Source of the DNA: Actinomadura viridilutea
Lineage (GTDB): Bacteria > Actinomycetota > Actinomycetes > Streptosporangiales > Streptosporangiaceae
DNA: 64,000 bases
Direction: 5' to 3'
Assembly: GCA_003001795.1 (NCBI GenBank)
Contig: PVNI01000002.1
Coordinates: 372,001-436,000, forward strand
The translations under genes and the position numbers were made by a program. Positions 18,996-28,808 of this stretch are shown here, in pieces; within the stretch, counting starts at the first letter, position 1, and every line of letters starts with the position of its first letter. The notes under the pieces are model-generated. The model worked only from the letters and a program-made list of their open reading frames with translations, did not search any database and had not been told where the DNA came from.

Positions 18996-19958
18996 TTGCC
19001 GCACTTCGGCGCGCTCTTCACCCACCCGGGGGACCGCACGGGTGGGACGCGGCGCCAGCCCGAGCCGCATGAACGCCTCCGGCGCCCCCGCCGTCGCCCA
19101 GAGCGCCAGCAGGGCGCTCCCCGCGAACGCCTGCACCGGCTGGGTGCCCAGGAACAGCCCCAGGGTGTAGAAGGCCAGCACGCCCGCGGCCGCCACCGGG
19201 ACGCGCGCCAGCCGCCGCCACACCGGGCCGGACGCGTCGTACCCGCCCCGGTGCGCCGTCCACGACAGGCCCGCCAGCAGGCCGAACAGCCCGCCCGCCG
19301 CGGCGAAGGACTCGCCCACGGTGACGGGCTCGGCGCGGCCGCCCGCCGCCGCGATCGCCCGCGCCCAGGACGCGGGCCAGTCCCAGCCGTCCAGCGCCTC
19401 CACGGCGGCCCAGCCCATCCCGGCGAGCACCGCCGACGCCCCCAGCGCCAGTCCGAGCTGCGCGGTCGGCGGGCGCCGCCGCCACCACGGCACCGCCAGC
19501 GGCTCCAGGTGCAGCCCCACCGCCAGCACGACGGCGCCGATCGCGTACCCGGCGGCCACCTGCGCGACCGAGTGCACGCCCAGCACGACCCGCGACGCGC
19601 CGATCAAGCCGATCATCGTCAGCGCGCCGACCCACGCCGCGCGGCGCAGCACCGGTCGGCCGGCCGGGACCTGCGACGCGGCGAACCCCCAGACCACGAC
19701 CGCGCACAGGGCGTGCCCGGAGGGCATGCCGAACGAGGCGAGCGGCTCGTGACCGGTGACCGAGGCGTCGGTCCAGAACGGCCGCGGCTCGTGGAAGAAC
19801 AGCTTGAGCACCGTGGTGAGCGCCGAGCCGACCGACAGCAGCACCGCGGCCCTGGCCCCCTGCCGCGGATCCAGGCACCAGTAGACGATCACCAGCAGCG
19901 ACAGGTACACGCCGGCGCTGCCGATGAACGACATGGCCTCCATGACATCGGTGAGCAC
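18993..19958 (-). CDS. PAP2 family membrane phosphatase
   Basis: This 321-residue membrane protein carries the phosphatidic-acid-phosphatase type 2 motifs: a KLFFHEPRP motif near the first third, PSGHA, and SRVVLGVHSVAQV with the catalytic histidine. It has about eight to nine hydrophobic segments. Substrates may be undecaprenyl pyrophosphate or lipid phosphates. The GTG at 19958 has GGGGGAG seven bases upstream; an extended upstream frame lacks a site. It precedes rpe with no gap but rpe appears to have its own promoter. Confidence 0.83.
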   Translation of the reverse strand: MLTDVMEAMSFIGSAGVYLSLLVIVYWCLDPRQGARAAVLLSVGSALTTVLKLFFHEPRPFWTDASVTGHEPLASFGMPSGHALCAVVVWGFAASQVPAGRPVLRRAAWVGALTMIGLIGASRVVLGVHSVAQVAAGYAIGAVVLAVGLHLEPLAVPWWRRRPPTAQLGLALGASAVLAGMGWAAVEALDGWDWPASWARAIAAAGGRAEPVTVGESFAAAGGLFGLLAGLSWTAHRGGYDASGPVWRRLARVPVAAAGVLAFYTLGLFLGTQPVQAFAGSALLALWATAGAPEAFMRLGLAPRPTRAVPRVGEERAEVRQ

Positions 19959-20085
19959 GAAGGACTCCCCCGAGAGGTTTCGTGTCCGGCAGGCCGCCCA
20001 GGTTACTGAGACGTCCCCGGGAAGACGGCCGTCCAACACGCAAAGGTTCTGTGGCGTTCGCGGAAGGGGAGTCGGACCCGGCGTG

Positions 20086-21516
20086 TCAGCGCCGGCGCAG
20101 CAAGGCCAGGAACATCGCGTCGGTGCCGTGCCGGTGCGGCCAGAACCGGGCGTACCCGTCCTTCCCCGCCGCGACGCCCGTCAGGCCGGGCGCGACGGAG
20201 GCGAGCACCGCCGGCGCGTCGAGGCGCTCCACGTCGTCGCGGCCGTCCAGCACGTCGTCCACGACCACGCTGGTCTCGGCCAGGTGCGGCGAGCACGTCA
20301 CGTACGCGACCACCCCGCCGGGCCGGACGGCTTCCAGCGCCGAGGCCAGGAGACGGCGCTGCAGCGGCGTCAGCTCCGCCACGGCCTCGGGACCGCGCCG
20401 CCACCGCGCCTCGGGACGGCGCCGCAGCGCGCCCAGGCCGGTGCACGGCACGTCGAGCAGGACGCGGTCGAACGCGCCGGGCCGCCAGGCGGGCGCGGCG
20501 CCGTCCGCGACGATCACACCGGCCCGGTCGTCGACGGCGCCCGCGACCAGTCCGGCGCGGTGCGGCTGCAGGTCGCTCGCCAGCAGACGGGCGCCGTGCT
20601 GCGCCGCCACCGCCGCCAGCAGCCCCGCCTTGCCACCGGGCCCGGCGCACATGTCGAGCCAGCGGGCGTCCGGCCCCTCGAGCGGCGCGGCGGTCAGGGC
20701 GAGCGCGACGAGCTGGCTGGCCTCGTCCTGGACCCCGGCGCGCCCCTCCCGCACGGCCGCGATGGCGCCCGGGTCGCCCTCGGGCAGCACCGCCCCGTAC
20801 GGGGAGAGCGGCGCGGGCTCGGCGCCCGCCTCGTACAGCTCCTCCAGGGTGGCGCGCCCGGGCCGGGCCACCAGCGTCACGCGGGGGCGCTCGTTGTCGG
20901 CGGCGAGCAGCCGTTCGATCTCGTCGCGGTCGGGGCCGAGGGAGTCGCGCAGCGCGGAGACGATCCACGCGGGGTGGCTGTAGGCGACCGACAGCCTCGC
21001 CACCTCGTCGCCGCCGCGCGGCGCGACGATGTCCAGCCACGCCTCCAGGTCGCGGGTGGCGACCTTGCGCAGGACGGCGTTGGCGAACTTGGCGCGCGCC
21101 GGCCCGGCGACCGACCTGGCCAGCTCCACGGCGGTGCCGACGGCGGCGTGCGACGGGATGCGGGTGGCCAGGATCTGGTGGGCGCCGAGGCGCAGCACGT
21201 CCAGCAGCGGCGGGTCGATGCGGCGCAGGTCCCGGTCGCTGCACAGCGCCAGGACGGCGTCGTAGGTGCCGCGGCCGCGCAGCGTGCCGTAGGTCAGCTC
21301 GGTGGCCAGCGCCGCGTCGCGCCCGGTCAGGCCGCGCGAGCGCAGGCGGCCGGGCAGCAGCAGGTTGGCGTAGGCGTCGCGGGTCTGCACGGCCCGGATG
21401 ACGTCGAAGGCGGTGCGGCGGGCCAGGTCCTCGGGGGGACGGCCGGTGCGGCGGGGGCCGCCGGGGCGGCGTCCGGCGCCGCGGCGGCCGCGCTGGTCGC
21501 GATGGGCGGGCGGCAT
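20086..21516 (-). CDS. rsmB: RsmB-type 16S rRNA cytosine-C5 methyltransferase
   Basis: The 476-residue protein has an N-terminal NusB-like RNA-binding domain (from about residue 30) and a C-terminal SAM-dependent methyltransferase domain with CAGPGGKAG, DVPCTGLGALRRRP (catalytic cysteine) and VTCSPH (second cysteine). It modifies C967 of 16S rRNA in E. coli. The ATG overlaps the fmt stop (TGATG), and it forms a def-fmt-rsmB translation-related cluster, a common arrangement. Confidence 0.93.
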   Translation of the reverse strand: MPPAHRDQRGRRGAGRRPGGPRRTGRPPEDLARRTAFDVIRAVQTRDAYANLLLPGRLRSRGLTGRDAALATELTYGTLRGRGTYDAVLALCSDRDLRRIDPPLLDVLRLGAHQILATRIPSHAAVGTAVELARSVAGPARAKFANAVLRKVATRDLEAWLDIVAPRGGDEVARLSVAYSHPAWIVSALRDSLGPDRDEIERLLAADNERPRVTLVARPGRATLEELYEAGAEPAPLSPYGAVLPEGDPGAIAAVREGRAGVQDEASQLVALALTAAPLEGPDARWLDMCAGPGGKAGLLAAVAAQHGARLLASDLQPHRAGLVAGAVDDRAGVIVADGAAPAWRPGAFDRVLLDVPCTGLGALRRRPEARWRRGPEAVAELTPLQRRLLASALEAVRPGGVVAYVTCSPHLAETSVVVDDVLDGRDDVERLDAPAVLASVAPGLTGVAAGKDGYARFWPHRHGTDAMFLALLRRR

Positions 21517-22442
21517 CAGTCCAGGCGGTCCTCGTCGGTGAGCCGGACGCCGCGGCTCCAGTCGGCGGCCTGCATGCGGCGCTTGCCCTGCGGCTGGACC
21601 TCGCCGAGCACGACCGGGGACGAGCCCGTGCCGACCAGCACCTCGTTCTTGCGCACGCGCAGCGCGCCGGGGGGCAGCGGGTCGCCGCCGGCGCACGGGC
21701 GGACGGGCCCGAGCTTGAGGCGCTCGCCGCGGAACGTGGTCCAGGCGCCGGGGGCGGGGGTGCAGGCGCGCACGAGCCGGTCGACCCGCATGGCCGGGGC
21801 GGTCCAGTCGACCCGCGCGTCCTCCGGAGTGATCTTGCCGGCGTACGACACCCCGTCGCTGGGCTGCGGGCGCGGCTCCAGGACGCCCGCCTCGATGCCG
21901 TTCATGGTGTCGACCAGCAGCCGGGCGCCCGCGCGCGCGAGCCGCTCCAGCAGGGTCCCGGCGGTGTCGTCGGGCCGGATCGGCTCGGTCAGCACCCCGT
22001 ACACCGGGCCGGTGTCCAGGCCCTCCTCGATCTGGAACGTGGCCGCGCCGGTGACGTCGTCGCCGTGCAGGATGGCGTGCTGGACGGGCGCGGCGCCGCG
22101 CCAGGCCGGCAGCAGCGAGAAGTGCAGGTTCACCCAGCCGTGCCGGGGGATGTCGAGCGCGGCGCGCGGCAGCAGCGCCCCGTAGGCGACGACGGGGCAG
22201 CAGTCCGGCGCGATCTCGCGCAGCCGGTCCAGGAACCGCGGGTCGCCGGCCTTGGCGGGCTTGAGCACCTCGATCCCGGCCTCGGCGGCGCGCCGCGCGA
22301 CCGGGCTGGGCGCCACCTTGCGGCCGCGTCCGGCGGGCGCGTCGGGACGGGTGACCACGGCCGCCACCTCGTGGTCGGACTCCAGCAGCGCCTCCAGGGA
22401 CGGCACCGCCGTCTCCGGGGTTCCCGCGAAAACCAGCCTCAC
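21516..22442 (-). CDS. fmt: methionyl-tRNA formyltransferase
   Basis: Fmt adds a formyl group to initiator Met-tRNA. The 308-residue protein begins [16 protein letters not shown], contains the [19 protein letters not shown] formyltetrahydrofolate-binding region (with the catalytic His) and [14 protein letters not shown], and has the C-terminal tRNA-binding domain. The GTG start is 1 bp after the def stop, so the pair is co-translated. Confidence 0.96.
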   Translation of the reverse strand: MRLVFAGTPETAVPSLEALLESDHEVAAVVTRPDAPAGRGRKVAPSPVARRAAEAGIEVLKPAKAGDPRFLDRLREIAPDCCPVVAYGALLPRAALDIPRHGWVNLHFSLLPAWRGAAPVQHAILHGDDVTGAATFQIEEGLDTGPVYGVLTEPIRPDDTAGTLLERLARAGARLLVDTMNGIEAGVLEPRPQPSDGVSYAGKITPEDARVDWTAPAMRVDRLVRACTPAPGAWTTFRGERLKLGPVRPCAGGDPLPPGALRVRKNEVLVGTGSSPVVLGEVQPQGKRRMQAADWSRGVRLTDEDRLD

Positions 22443-22443
22443 G

Positions 22444-22989
22444 CTAGATGGCCTTCCCGTACGTGGGGTGCGGGGACTGCTTGACCACCGGCTTGGGCTC
22501 GCCGAACCACTCGGCCTCCCGGATCGCCTTCATCGCGGCCTTGCGCTGCTCGGGGTCCATCCGGTCGATGAAGATCACCCCGTCCAGGTGGTCGGTCTCG
22601 TGCTGGACGCAGCGGGCCAGCAGGTGGGTGCCCTCCAAGGTGATCGGCTCGCCGTACATGTTGAAGCCCTTGGCGACCGCGCGCACCGCGCGGGGCGTGG
22701 GGAAGGACAGGCCGGGCAGCGACAGGCAGCCCTCGTCGTCGGTCTCCTGCTCGTCCGACAGGTCCAGGGTCGGGTTGACCAGGTGGCCGAGCCGGTCGTC
22801 GACGTAGTAGGTGAACACCCGCAGGCTCACGCCGAGCTGCGGGGCGGCCAGCCCCACGCCGGGGGCGTCGAGCATGGTGTCGGTGAGGTCCTTGACGAGC
22901 TGGCGCAGCTCCTTGTCGAAGTCCTTGACCGGTTCGGCCGGGGTGCGCAGCACGGGGTCGCCGAAGAGGCGGATGGGCTTGACGGCCAA
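22444..22989 (-). CDS. def: peptide deformylase
   Basis: Def removes the N-formyl group from new proteins. The 181-residue protein has all three motifs: [18 protein letters not shown] with the metal-binding cysteine, and QHETDHLDG with the HExxH-type HETDH zinc/iron site. The TTG start follows GGAG at 6-9 nt. It forms an operon with fmt and rsmB. Confidence 0.95.
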   Translation of the reverse strand: MAVKPIRLFGDPVLRTPAEPVKDFDKELRQLVKDLTDTMLDAPGVGLAAPQLGVSLRVFTYYVDDRLGHLVNPTLDLSDEQETDDEGCLSLPGLSFPTPRAVRAVAKGFNMYGEPITLEGTHLLARCVQHETDHLDGVIFIDRMDPEQRKAAMKAIREAEWFGEPKPVVKQSPHPTYGKAI

Positions 22990-23063
22990 CGAGGACTCCG
23001 TTCCCTACGGTGCGTTCGGTTTGCGACGGATTGCGTACGGCACGCGGCGGACGCCTTCACAGT

Positions 23064-24776
23064 TTACGGAGATCCGGCGGCGTCCCCGCCGCGAGGCGCC
23101 GCGCCGCCCCGGCTCGAGCGCGCCTTGTACGCGGCGGTGCGCGCCGCCTTCGCCAGCGCCTTGTCGGGGTGGTGGTCGCCGAGCGCCTCCAGCACGTCGA
23201 TCGCGTCGGGGTGCTCGGCGCGCCGGACGTCGTCGATCAGCGCGCCCATGTCGGCGTCCGGCGGCGTCTGCGCCAGGGCCGCCCGCACCGCCTCGTCCGG
23301 GTCGGCGCTCTCCATCATCCCGGCGAGCGAGTCGACGAACATCCACACGTACTCGGCGCGGCTCAGTTCGGCGTCCGGATCGCCGTTGCGGCTCAGCCAC
23401 AGCAGGGCGTAGGGCCGGACGGGCGCATCCCGCGCGGCGTCCCGGACGGCGCCGGCGGCCTGCGGGCCGACGCGCTCCAGGACGGCGGCGGCCAGGTTGC
23501 GGGCGCCGGGCGTGCCGGTCCGCATGACCTCCAGCAGCTCGCCGGCGGCGTCCTCGGGGGCGCGGCGGGCCAGCCAGCCGTCGATCTCCTCGTCGGCGGT
23601 GTCGCTGCGGTGCCAGGTCAGCCCGGCCACCAGGTCCGCCGCCGGGACGTCGGCCAGCTCGCCCACCAGCGGCGCCACGAACCCGTCGGCCAGCAGCAGC
23701 TCCCGCACGCCCCACACGCCCAGCGGGGTGAGCGCCAGGCCGCCGTCGCGCGTCTCCGCCGCGCCCCAGCGGACCAGGTTCTCGATCTCCCCGGCCAGCG
23801 CGGTCTCCAGCGCCGGGGTCACCGCGCGGCGGTCCTCGACCCGGTACTTCTGCTCGACGTGGGCGAGCAGCACCGCGGCCAGCAGTTCGGGCGGCGTCGG
23901 CTCGTCCTGCTCGTAGAGGTGGACGAGCACGCCGGTCAGCTCGTTCTGCACCAGCTCGGCCGGGCCCAGGCCGTCGGCGGGGTCGTGCGCGGCCGTCGCC
24001 ACGGCGTCGAACACCCGCACCCACGCCGCCAGCACGGCGGCGTCGTCGCCCGCGGCGAGGACGGCGGCGTCCGCGCCGGCGATCCCGGCCTCCTCCGCGG
24101 CCCGCCGCAGCCGGTCGGAGCCGCCGGCCAGCGCCTCGGCGACGAGCGGGGACGAGCGGGCGGCCGCGGCGAGCTCGGCCTGCGGCGCCAGCCGCACGGG
24201 CGGGACGACCAGTTCCTCGGCCCGGCGCAGGAACTCCTCGGTGCGCGCGTAGCGCTCGGCCTCCGGCAGCGCCTCGAAGTCGCGCACCCAGCGCTCGACG
24301 GCCTCGGCGTCGTCGGGGTCGACCCCCTCGGCCACCATCATCCCGTGGATCACCTCGGCCGCGGCCTGCCGCTCGGCGGTGTCGGCGGCCGACACCGCCT
24401 CGGCGAAGCGGGGCGCGAGCGCGTCGAGCTCGGCGGCCAGGGCGGCGCGGCGCTCGGCCGGGACGGCCCCGGACTCGCCCAGGAACGCCACGAGGCGGTG
24501 CGCGGTGGCCAGGATGTCGGGCACCTCGTCGGCGCTCGCGACCACCGTGTCGGGGAACACCTCGAGCAGCAGGCGGCGCAGCAGCGCGGGCGTCAGCTCG
24601 TCCGGCCCCGCCAGGCCGAGGTCGTCGCGCATGAGGTCGAGCAGCAGCCGCGCGCCGCGCGGGTCGACGGTGTCGTCGCCGTGCTCGTCCGCCCACGCGC
24701 GCAGCGCGCCGTCCACGCCGCCGACCCAGTCGTCCACCCGGTCGCGCACCCGCTCGTCCACCCAATTGTCGGCCAC
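23064..24776 (-). CDS. conserved hypothetical protein, 570 residues
   Basis: I do not recognise a named family. The protein is highly acidic and alanine-rich, mostly predicted helical, with no signal peptide or membrane segment. A winged-helix-like stretch GLALTPLGVWGVRELL lies near residue 342, and the last third has HEAT-like helical pairs (AAGELLEVMRTGTPGARNLAAAV and following). The C-terminus is basic (AYKARSSRGG). It sits 17 bp after priA and before def-fmt-rsmB, where actinomycetes often have an uncharacterised protein. The GTG at 24776 is the first start after the priA stop. Confidence 0.7.
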   Translation of the reverse strand: MADNWVDERVRDRVDDWVGGVDGALRAWADEHGDDTVDPRGARLLLDLMRDDLGLAGPDELTPALLRRLLLEVFPDTVVASADEVPDILATAHRLVAFLGESGAVPAERRAALAAELDALAPRFAEAVSAADTAERQAAAEVIHGMMVAEGVDPDDAEAVERWVRDFEALPEAERYARTEEFLRRAEELVVPPVRLAPQAELAAAARSSPLVAEALAGGSDRLRRAAEEAGIAGADAAVLAAGDDAAVLAAWVRVFDAVATAAHDPADGLGPAELVQNELTGVLVHLYEQDEPTPPELLAAVLLAHVEQKYRVEDRRAVTPALETALAGEIENLVRWGAAETRDGGLALTPLGVWGVRELLLADGFVAPLVGELADVPAADLVAGLTWHRSDTADEEIDGWLARRAPEDAAGELLEVMRTGTPGARNLAAAVLERVGPQAAGAVRDAARDAPVRPYALLWLSRNGDPDAELSRAEYVWMFVDSLAGMMESADPDEAVRAALAQTPPDADMGALIDDVRRAEHPDAIDVLEALGDHHPDKALAKAARTAAYKARSSRGGAAPRGGDAAGSP

Positions 24777-24793
24777 TCGGAGAACCCTAGTGG

Positions 24794-26896
24794 TCAGACC
24801 AGCTCGAGGGGGTCGATCTGGATGCGGACCGTCTCCGGAGCCTTGCGCGCGCTGCGCACCCCCTGGGCCTCCTTCAGCGCGCGCGCCAGCTGCGGCCCGG
24901 CGCGGCGCGGCACCCGGATGAGGGCGCGTTCCCTGTCCCGGCCCTCCGCGTCGGCGGGCGCGGCGGAGGGCGGCGCGGGCAGCGGGACGGGGCCGAGGAC
25001 TTCGGCGCCCTCCGGCAGGCGCACCTCGGCAAGCAGCTCGCGGAGCGCCGCCGGGGACGCGGTGAGCGAGGCCATGCGCACGGCCGGCGGGAAACCCGCG
25101 CCGCGCCGTTCGGCGAGCTCCCGTTCGGCGAACGTGACCGGGTCCCAGCGGATGAGCGCCTGCACGGCCGGCAGCGCCCCTTCGGCGGCCACCACGACCG
25201 GCGCCGACGGGCGGACGAGCGCGGCGGCGTTCATCCAGCGGCGCAGCGTCTCCTCCCCCGCCCGCAGGTCGGGACGGCCCAGCAGCACCCAGCCGTCCAG
25301 CAGCAGCGCGGCCGCGTACCCGCCGTCCGCCACCGGCTCGGCGCCGGGCGTGGACACCACCAGGGCGGGCTCGGCCCCGACCGTGTCGAGCACCCCGTCG
25401 CGGCCGGACGTCCTGACCTTGACGCCGGGGAACGCGCGCCCCAGCTCCTCGGCCGTGCGCCGCGCCCCGACGACGACCGCGCGCACGCGGATGTGCCCGC
25501 AGGCGGGGCAGCGCCAGTCGCCCGCGATGCGGCCGCACCACCGGCAGTACGGGATGGCGTGGGACGACCTCAGCGCCAACGGCCCCTGGCAGGCGGCGCA
25601 GCGGGCCGGGGCGCGGCAGCGCCCGCACGCCAGGCCGGGCAGGTAGCCGCGGCGCGGCACCTGCACCAGCACCGGGCCGTCGGCCAGCGCGCGGCGCGCC
25701 GTCTCGAACGCCAGGTGCGACAGGCGGGCGGTGCGGGCGGCGCCGTCGCGGGCCAGCTCGGCGTCGTCGCCCGCGGGCCGCACCCGCGGCATGACCCGCC
25801 GGATCCGCGTCCGCTCGGGCGCCAGCGCGTGCGCCCAGCCGCTCTCCACCAGCTGCGTGGTCTCGGTGGTGCGGGTGAACCCGCCGAACAGCGCGGCCGC
25901 GCCGCCCCGGTGCGCGCGCAGCGCCAGCACCTCGCGGGGATGCGGGTAGGGGGCGTGCGGCTCGGCGTGCACGTCGTCGCCGTCGTCCCACAGCACGACC
26001 AGGCCGAGGTCGGCGACGGGCGCGAACATCGCCGCCCGGGTGCCGACGACCGCGCGCACCGCGCCGCGCAGCACCGCCAGCCAGCGCCGGTAGCGCTCGG
26101 CGGGCCCGAGCTCGGCGGTGAGCGCGACGTGCCGGCCCTCCCCCAGCTCGGCGGTCAGGGCGGCGTCCGCGCGGGCCACGTCGCGTCCGTCGGCGAGCAC
26201 GACCAGCGCGCCGCGCCCGGCCGCCAGGGTCACCGCGACGGCGCGGGCGATCGCCGCCGTCCAGGCCGGGCCCGGCAGCGCGGTCCACACCGCGCGGGGC
26301 GCCCGCCCGTCCGCCAGCGCGGCGAGGAACGCCGGCCCGGCCGGGTACTCGCGCCACGGCCCCGGGTCGAGCGCCGGTCCGCCCGCGGGGGCCGCGGGCG
26401 CGGCGGGCGGCGTCTCGGCCTCCACCCGGGCGTGCCGCGGAGGGATCGCCAGGCGCAGCACGTCGGCGAGCGTGCCCGCGTACCGGTCGGCGACCTCGCG
26501 GGCCAGCGCCGCCACCTGCGGGGTCAGCACCGGCTCCGGCGAGACGACCCGCTCCAGGTACGCCAGCCTGCCCTCGTGGGCGCTCTCGGCGACCCGTTCG
26601 AGCAGCAGCCCGTCCACCAGCTGGCCGGCGAACCGGACGCGCACCCGGCACCCGGGCACCGCCTGCTCGTCGAGCCGGGCGGGCACCAGGTAGTCGAACG
26701 GGCGGTCGAGATGGGCCAGCGGAACGTCGACGGCGACCCGCGCGACCGGAAGCGTGTCGGCGGGCGTCAGGGCGCCCTTCCGCGCGGCCGCCCTTCCGCG
26801 CTTGCCCGGGCGGGCGGGACGCTCGGCGGCCGCCCGGGGGACCTCGTCCAGCCCCGGGATCAGCCCCGCTCCGCCGTCGTCGTCGCGCACGCCCAC
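24794..26896 (-). CDS. priA: PriA-like primosomal protein lacking helicase motifs
   Basis: PriA restarts stalled replication forks by recognising fork DNA and loading the replicative helicase. The 700-residue protein has an N-terminal fork-binding domain (from about residue 50, VARVAVDVPL), a helicase-like region and a zinc module with eight cysteines at about residues 424, 427, 433, 436, 451, 454, 463 and 466. Walker A is missing: WTALPGPAWTAAI stands where GVTGSGKT should be (about 205-213), and DDGD replaces DEEH near 304-307. This is typical of actinobacterial PriA, which probably does not unwind DNA. The GTG start at 26896 is the best candidate. Confidence 0.9.
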   Translation of the reverse strand: MGVRDDDGGAGLIPGLDEVPRAAAERPARPGKRGRAAARKGALTPADTLPVARVAVDVPLAHLDRPFDYLVPARLDEQAVPGCRVRVRFAGQLVDGLLLERVAESAHEGRLAYLERVVSPEPVLTPQVAALAREVADRYAGTLADVLRLAIPPRHARVEAETPPAAPAAPAGGPALDPGPWREYPAGPAFLAALADGRAPRAVWTALPGPAWTAAIARAVAVTLAAGRGALVVLADGRDVARADAALTAELGEGRHVALTAELGPAERYRRWLAVLRGAVRAVVGTRAAMFAPVADLGLVVLWDDGDDVHAEPHAPYPHPREVLALRAHRGGAAALFGGFTRTTETTQLVESGWAHALAPERTRIRRVMPRVRPAGDDAELARDGAARTARLSHLAFETARRALADGPVLVQVPRRGYLPGLACGRCRAPARCAACQGPLALRSSHAIPYCRWCGRIAGDWRCPACGHIRVRAVVVGARRTAEELGRAFPGVKVRTSGRDGVLDTVGAEPALVVSTPGAEPVADGGYAAALLLDGWVLLGRPDLRAGEETLRRWMNAAALVRPSAPVVVAAEGALPAVQALIRWDPVTFAERELAERRGAGFPPAVRMASLTASPAALRELLAEVRLPEGAEVLGPVPLPAPPSAAPADAEGRDRERALIRVPRRAGPQLARALKEAQGVRSARKAPETVRIQIDPLELV

Positions 26897-26905
26897 CGTC
26901 CTACC

Positions 26906-26969
26906 AGATCGGGCCGACGCCGGATCGGGTCGACGCCGGATCAGGTCGACGCCGGATCAGGTCGACGCC
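26906..26969. repeat. four tandem 16-bp repeats upstream of priA
   Basis: The unit GGATCAGGTCGACGCC occurs four times end to end: 26906-26921 (degenerate), 26922-26937, 26938-26953 and 26954-26969. The block begins 9 bp before the priA start and lies in the divergent gap between priA and the membrane-protein gene at 27069. Confidence 0.85.
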
Positions 26970-27068
26970 GCGGCGGGCGCCGGGCGCGGCGGACGGTTTG
27001 TCACTCTCGCCGCATTCATTGGATCATTGCCCGATGTCCCAAGCGTTCCCTACGCCTCATATGTCGCG

Positions 27069-28733
27069 GTGACCACCGCGTCCGACCTCACCCGGCTCAG
27101 CGAGCGACCGCCGCGCCCGCGGCGGCTCCCCGCCTCCGCCCCGGCCGGGCGGTGGCGCCGCTGGGCGGACCCGCGCAACCCCGTCACCGCCGCCACGCTC
27201 CTGGCGGCGGCGCTGCACCTCGTCTGGGCGCTGTTCCTTGCGGCCGAGGGCGGCGACCTGGCGGCGCAGAACGCCTGGACCTACTTCGCCCGCCACCACC
27301 CCGACTCCCCCTACAGCCTGTTCTGGTACGGCGGCATGCACCCGCCCTCCTACAGCGTGCTGTCGCCGTACCTGATGGCCTGGGCGGGCATCCGCACCGT
27401 CGCCTGCATCACCGGCACGCTGTCGGCCACGCTGACCGCGTACCTGCTCGTCCGGTTCAAGGCGCCGCTGACGCTGCCCGCGGCGCTGTGGGCGGCGTTC
27501 TCGCTGTCGTGCAACGCCGCCGCCGGGCGGGTGACGTTCGGGCTCGGCCTGTTCGTCGCGCTGATCGCCGCCGTCGTGGCGTTCTCCCGGCGCGGCACCG
27601 CCCTGACCCGCGGCGCCGCGTTGACGGGCCTGACGGTGCTCACCACGCTCGCCAGCCCGGTGGCCGGCCTGTTCGTCATGGTGCTCGCCGCGGCCCTGTT
27701 CCTGACCGGACGGCGCCTCGACGGGTGCGCCCTGGCCGCCGGGCCGCCGCTGGTGGTGGGCGCCACCACGCTGCTGTTCCCGTTCAAGGGCGTGCAGCCG
27801 ATCTCCTTCACCACCGTGGTGCTGCCGACGCTCGCCAGCGTCGTCGCGATCGTGCTGTGCGCCCCTCGCCGGTGGCGCACCGTCCGCGCGGGCGCCGCCG
27901 TCTACCTGGTCGGGATCGTGCTGACCTTCCTGATCCCCTCCCCCGTCGGCAGCAACGTGGAGCGGCTGGCGCTGATGTTCGGCGGCGTGCTGCTGCTGTG
28001 CGCCATGGCCGTCGTCCGCGACCGGCGCCGACTGGCCGTGCTGGGCGCCGCGTTCGCCGTCACCGCCGTGTGGCAGGTGGTCAAGCCCGTCGACGACCTG
28101 ATCCACACCAGGCCCGCCATGGCGGCGGCCCGCCACTCGGACGAGCTGGTCGCCGAGCTGCTGCGGCGCGGCGCCGATCGCGGCCGGGTCGAGGTCGTCC
28201 CGCTGCGCTCGCACTGGGAGGCGTCCGGGCTCGGCCGCCGCGTGGTGCTCGCCCGCGGCTGGAACCGGCAGGTCGACGCCGACCGCAACGCGCTGTTCTA
28301 CGACGGCACGCTCACCCCGGCCGCGTACCGCGCGTGGCTGCTGCGGTGGGGCGTGCGCTACGTCGTGCTGCCGGAGGTGGAGACCGACTGGTCCGCCGAG
28401 AGGGAGGCCGAGCTGATCCGCGAGGGCCAGCCCTGGCTGCGCGAGGTCTGGCGCGACGAGCACTGGCGGCTGTTCACCGTCGTCGACCCGCAGCCCCTGG
28501 CCGACCCGCCCGCCGCGGTCGTGCGCATCACCGCCGACCGCCTCGTGCTGGACGTCCCTCGGGGCGGGGCGTCGCCGCTCGTCCGGGTCTTCTGGTCGCC
28601 CTGGCTCGCCGTGCAGGGCCCCGACGGCGCCTGCCTGTCCCGCGACGGCGACTTCACCCGCCTCCACACCACGCGGCCCGGCCGCTACACCATCAGGGCC
28701 CGTTACCGGCTCCCCCGCGGCGCCGCCTGCTAG
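27069..28733 (+). CDS. polytopic membrane protein with soluble C-terminal domain
   Basis: The 554-residue protein has about ten hydrophobic segments across residues 45-345, followed by a soluble domain with a conserved RYVVLPEVETDW-type segment. It lacks recognised catalytic motifs but resembles membrane glycosyltransferase-like (GT39/GT83-like) or 6-pyruvoyl-tetrahydropterin-synthase-related membrane proteins of actinomycetes, in which the loop after the first transmembrane helix is acidic (here EGGDLAAQNAW). No function is assigned. The GTG at 27069 is in frame and gives a basic N-terminus before the first helix; an upstream TTG is possible. Confidence 0.65.
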   Translation: MTTASDLTRLSERPPRPRRLPASAPAGRWRRWADPRNPVTAATLLAAALHLVWALFLAAEGGDLAAQNAWTYFARHHPDSPYSLFWYGGMHPPSYSVLSPYLMAWAGIRTVACITGTLSATLTAYLLVRFKAPLTLPAALWAAFSLSCNAAAGRVTFGLGLFVALIAAVVAFSRRGTALTRGAALTGLTVLTTLASPVAGLFVMVLAAALFLTGRRLDGCALAAGPPLVVGATTLLFPFKGVQPISFTTVVLPTLASVVAIVLCAPRRWRTVRAGAAVYLVGIVLTFLIPSPVGSNVERLALMFGGVLLLCAMAVVRDRRRLAVLGAAFAVTAVWQVVKPVDDLIHTRPAMAAARHSDELVAELLRRGADRGRVEVVPLRSHWEASGLGRRVVLARGWNRQVDADRNALFYDGTLTPAAYRAWLLRWGVRYVVLPEVETDWSAEREAELIREGQPWLREVWRDEHWRLFTVVDPQPLADPPAAVVRITADRLVLDVPRGGASPLVRVFWSPWLAVQGPDGACLSRDGDFTRLHTTRPGRYTIRARYRLPRGAAC

Positions 28734-28750
28734 CGGCGCCCCGTGAACGC

Positions 28751-28787
28751 CGAAGGCCCTGCGGAGGGCGCCTCCGCAGGGCCTTCG
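28751..28787. terminator. strong bidirectional terminator hairpin
   Basis: CGAAGGCCCTGCGGAGG (28751-28767) and CCTCCGCAGGGCCTTCG (28771-28787) form a perfect 17-bp stem with a 3-nt loop. It lies between the converging membrane-protein gene and metK and can serve both. Confidence 0.88.
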
Positions 28788-28808
28788 CCGTCTGTCACAC
28801 CGGGGAGG

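Noticed and set aside
26906..26969. CRISPR-like repeats
   Set aside because: The repeats are contiguous without spacers, and there are no cas genes.
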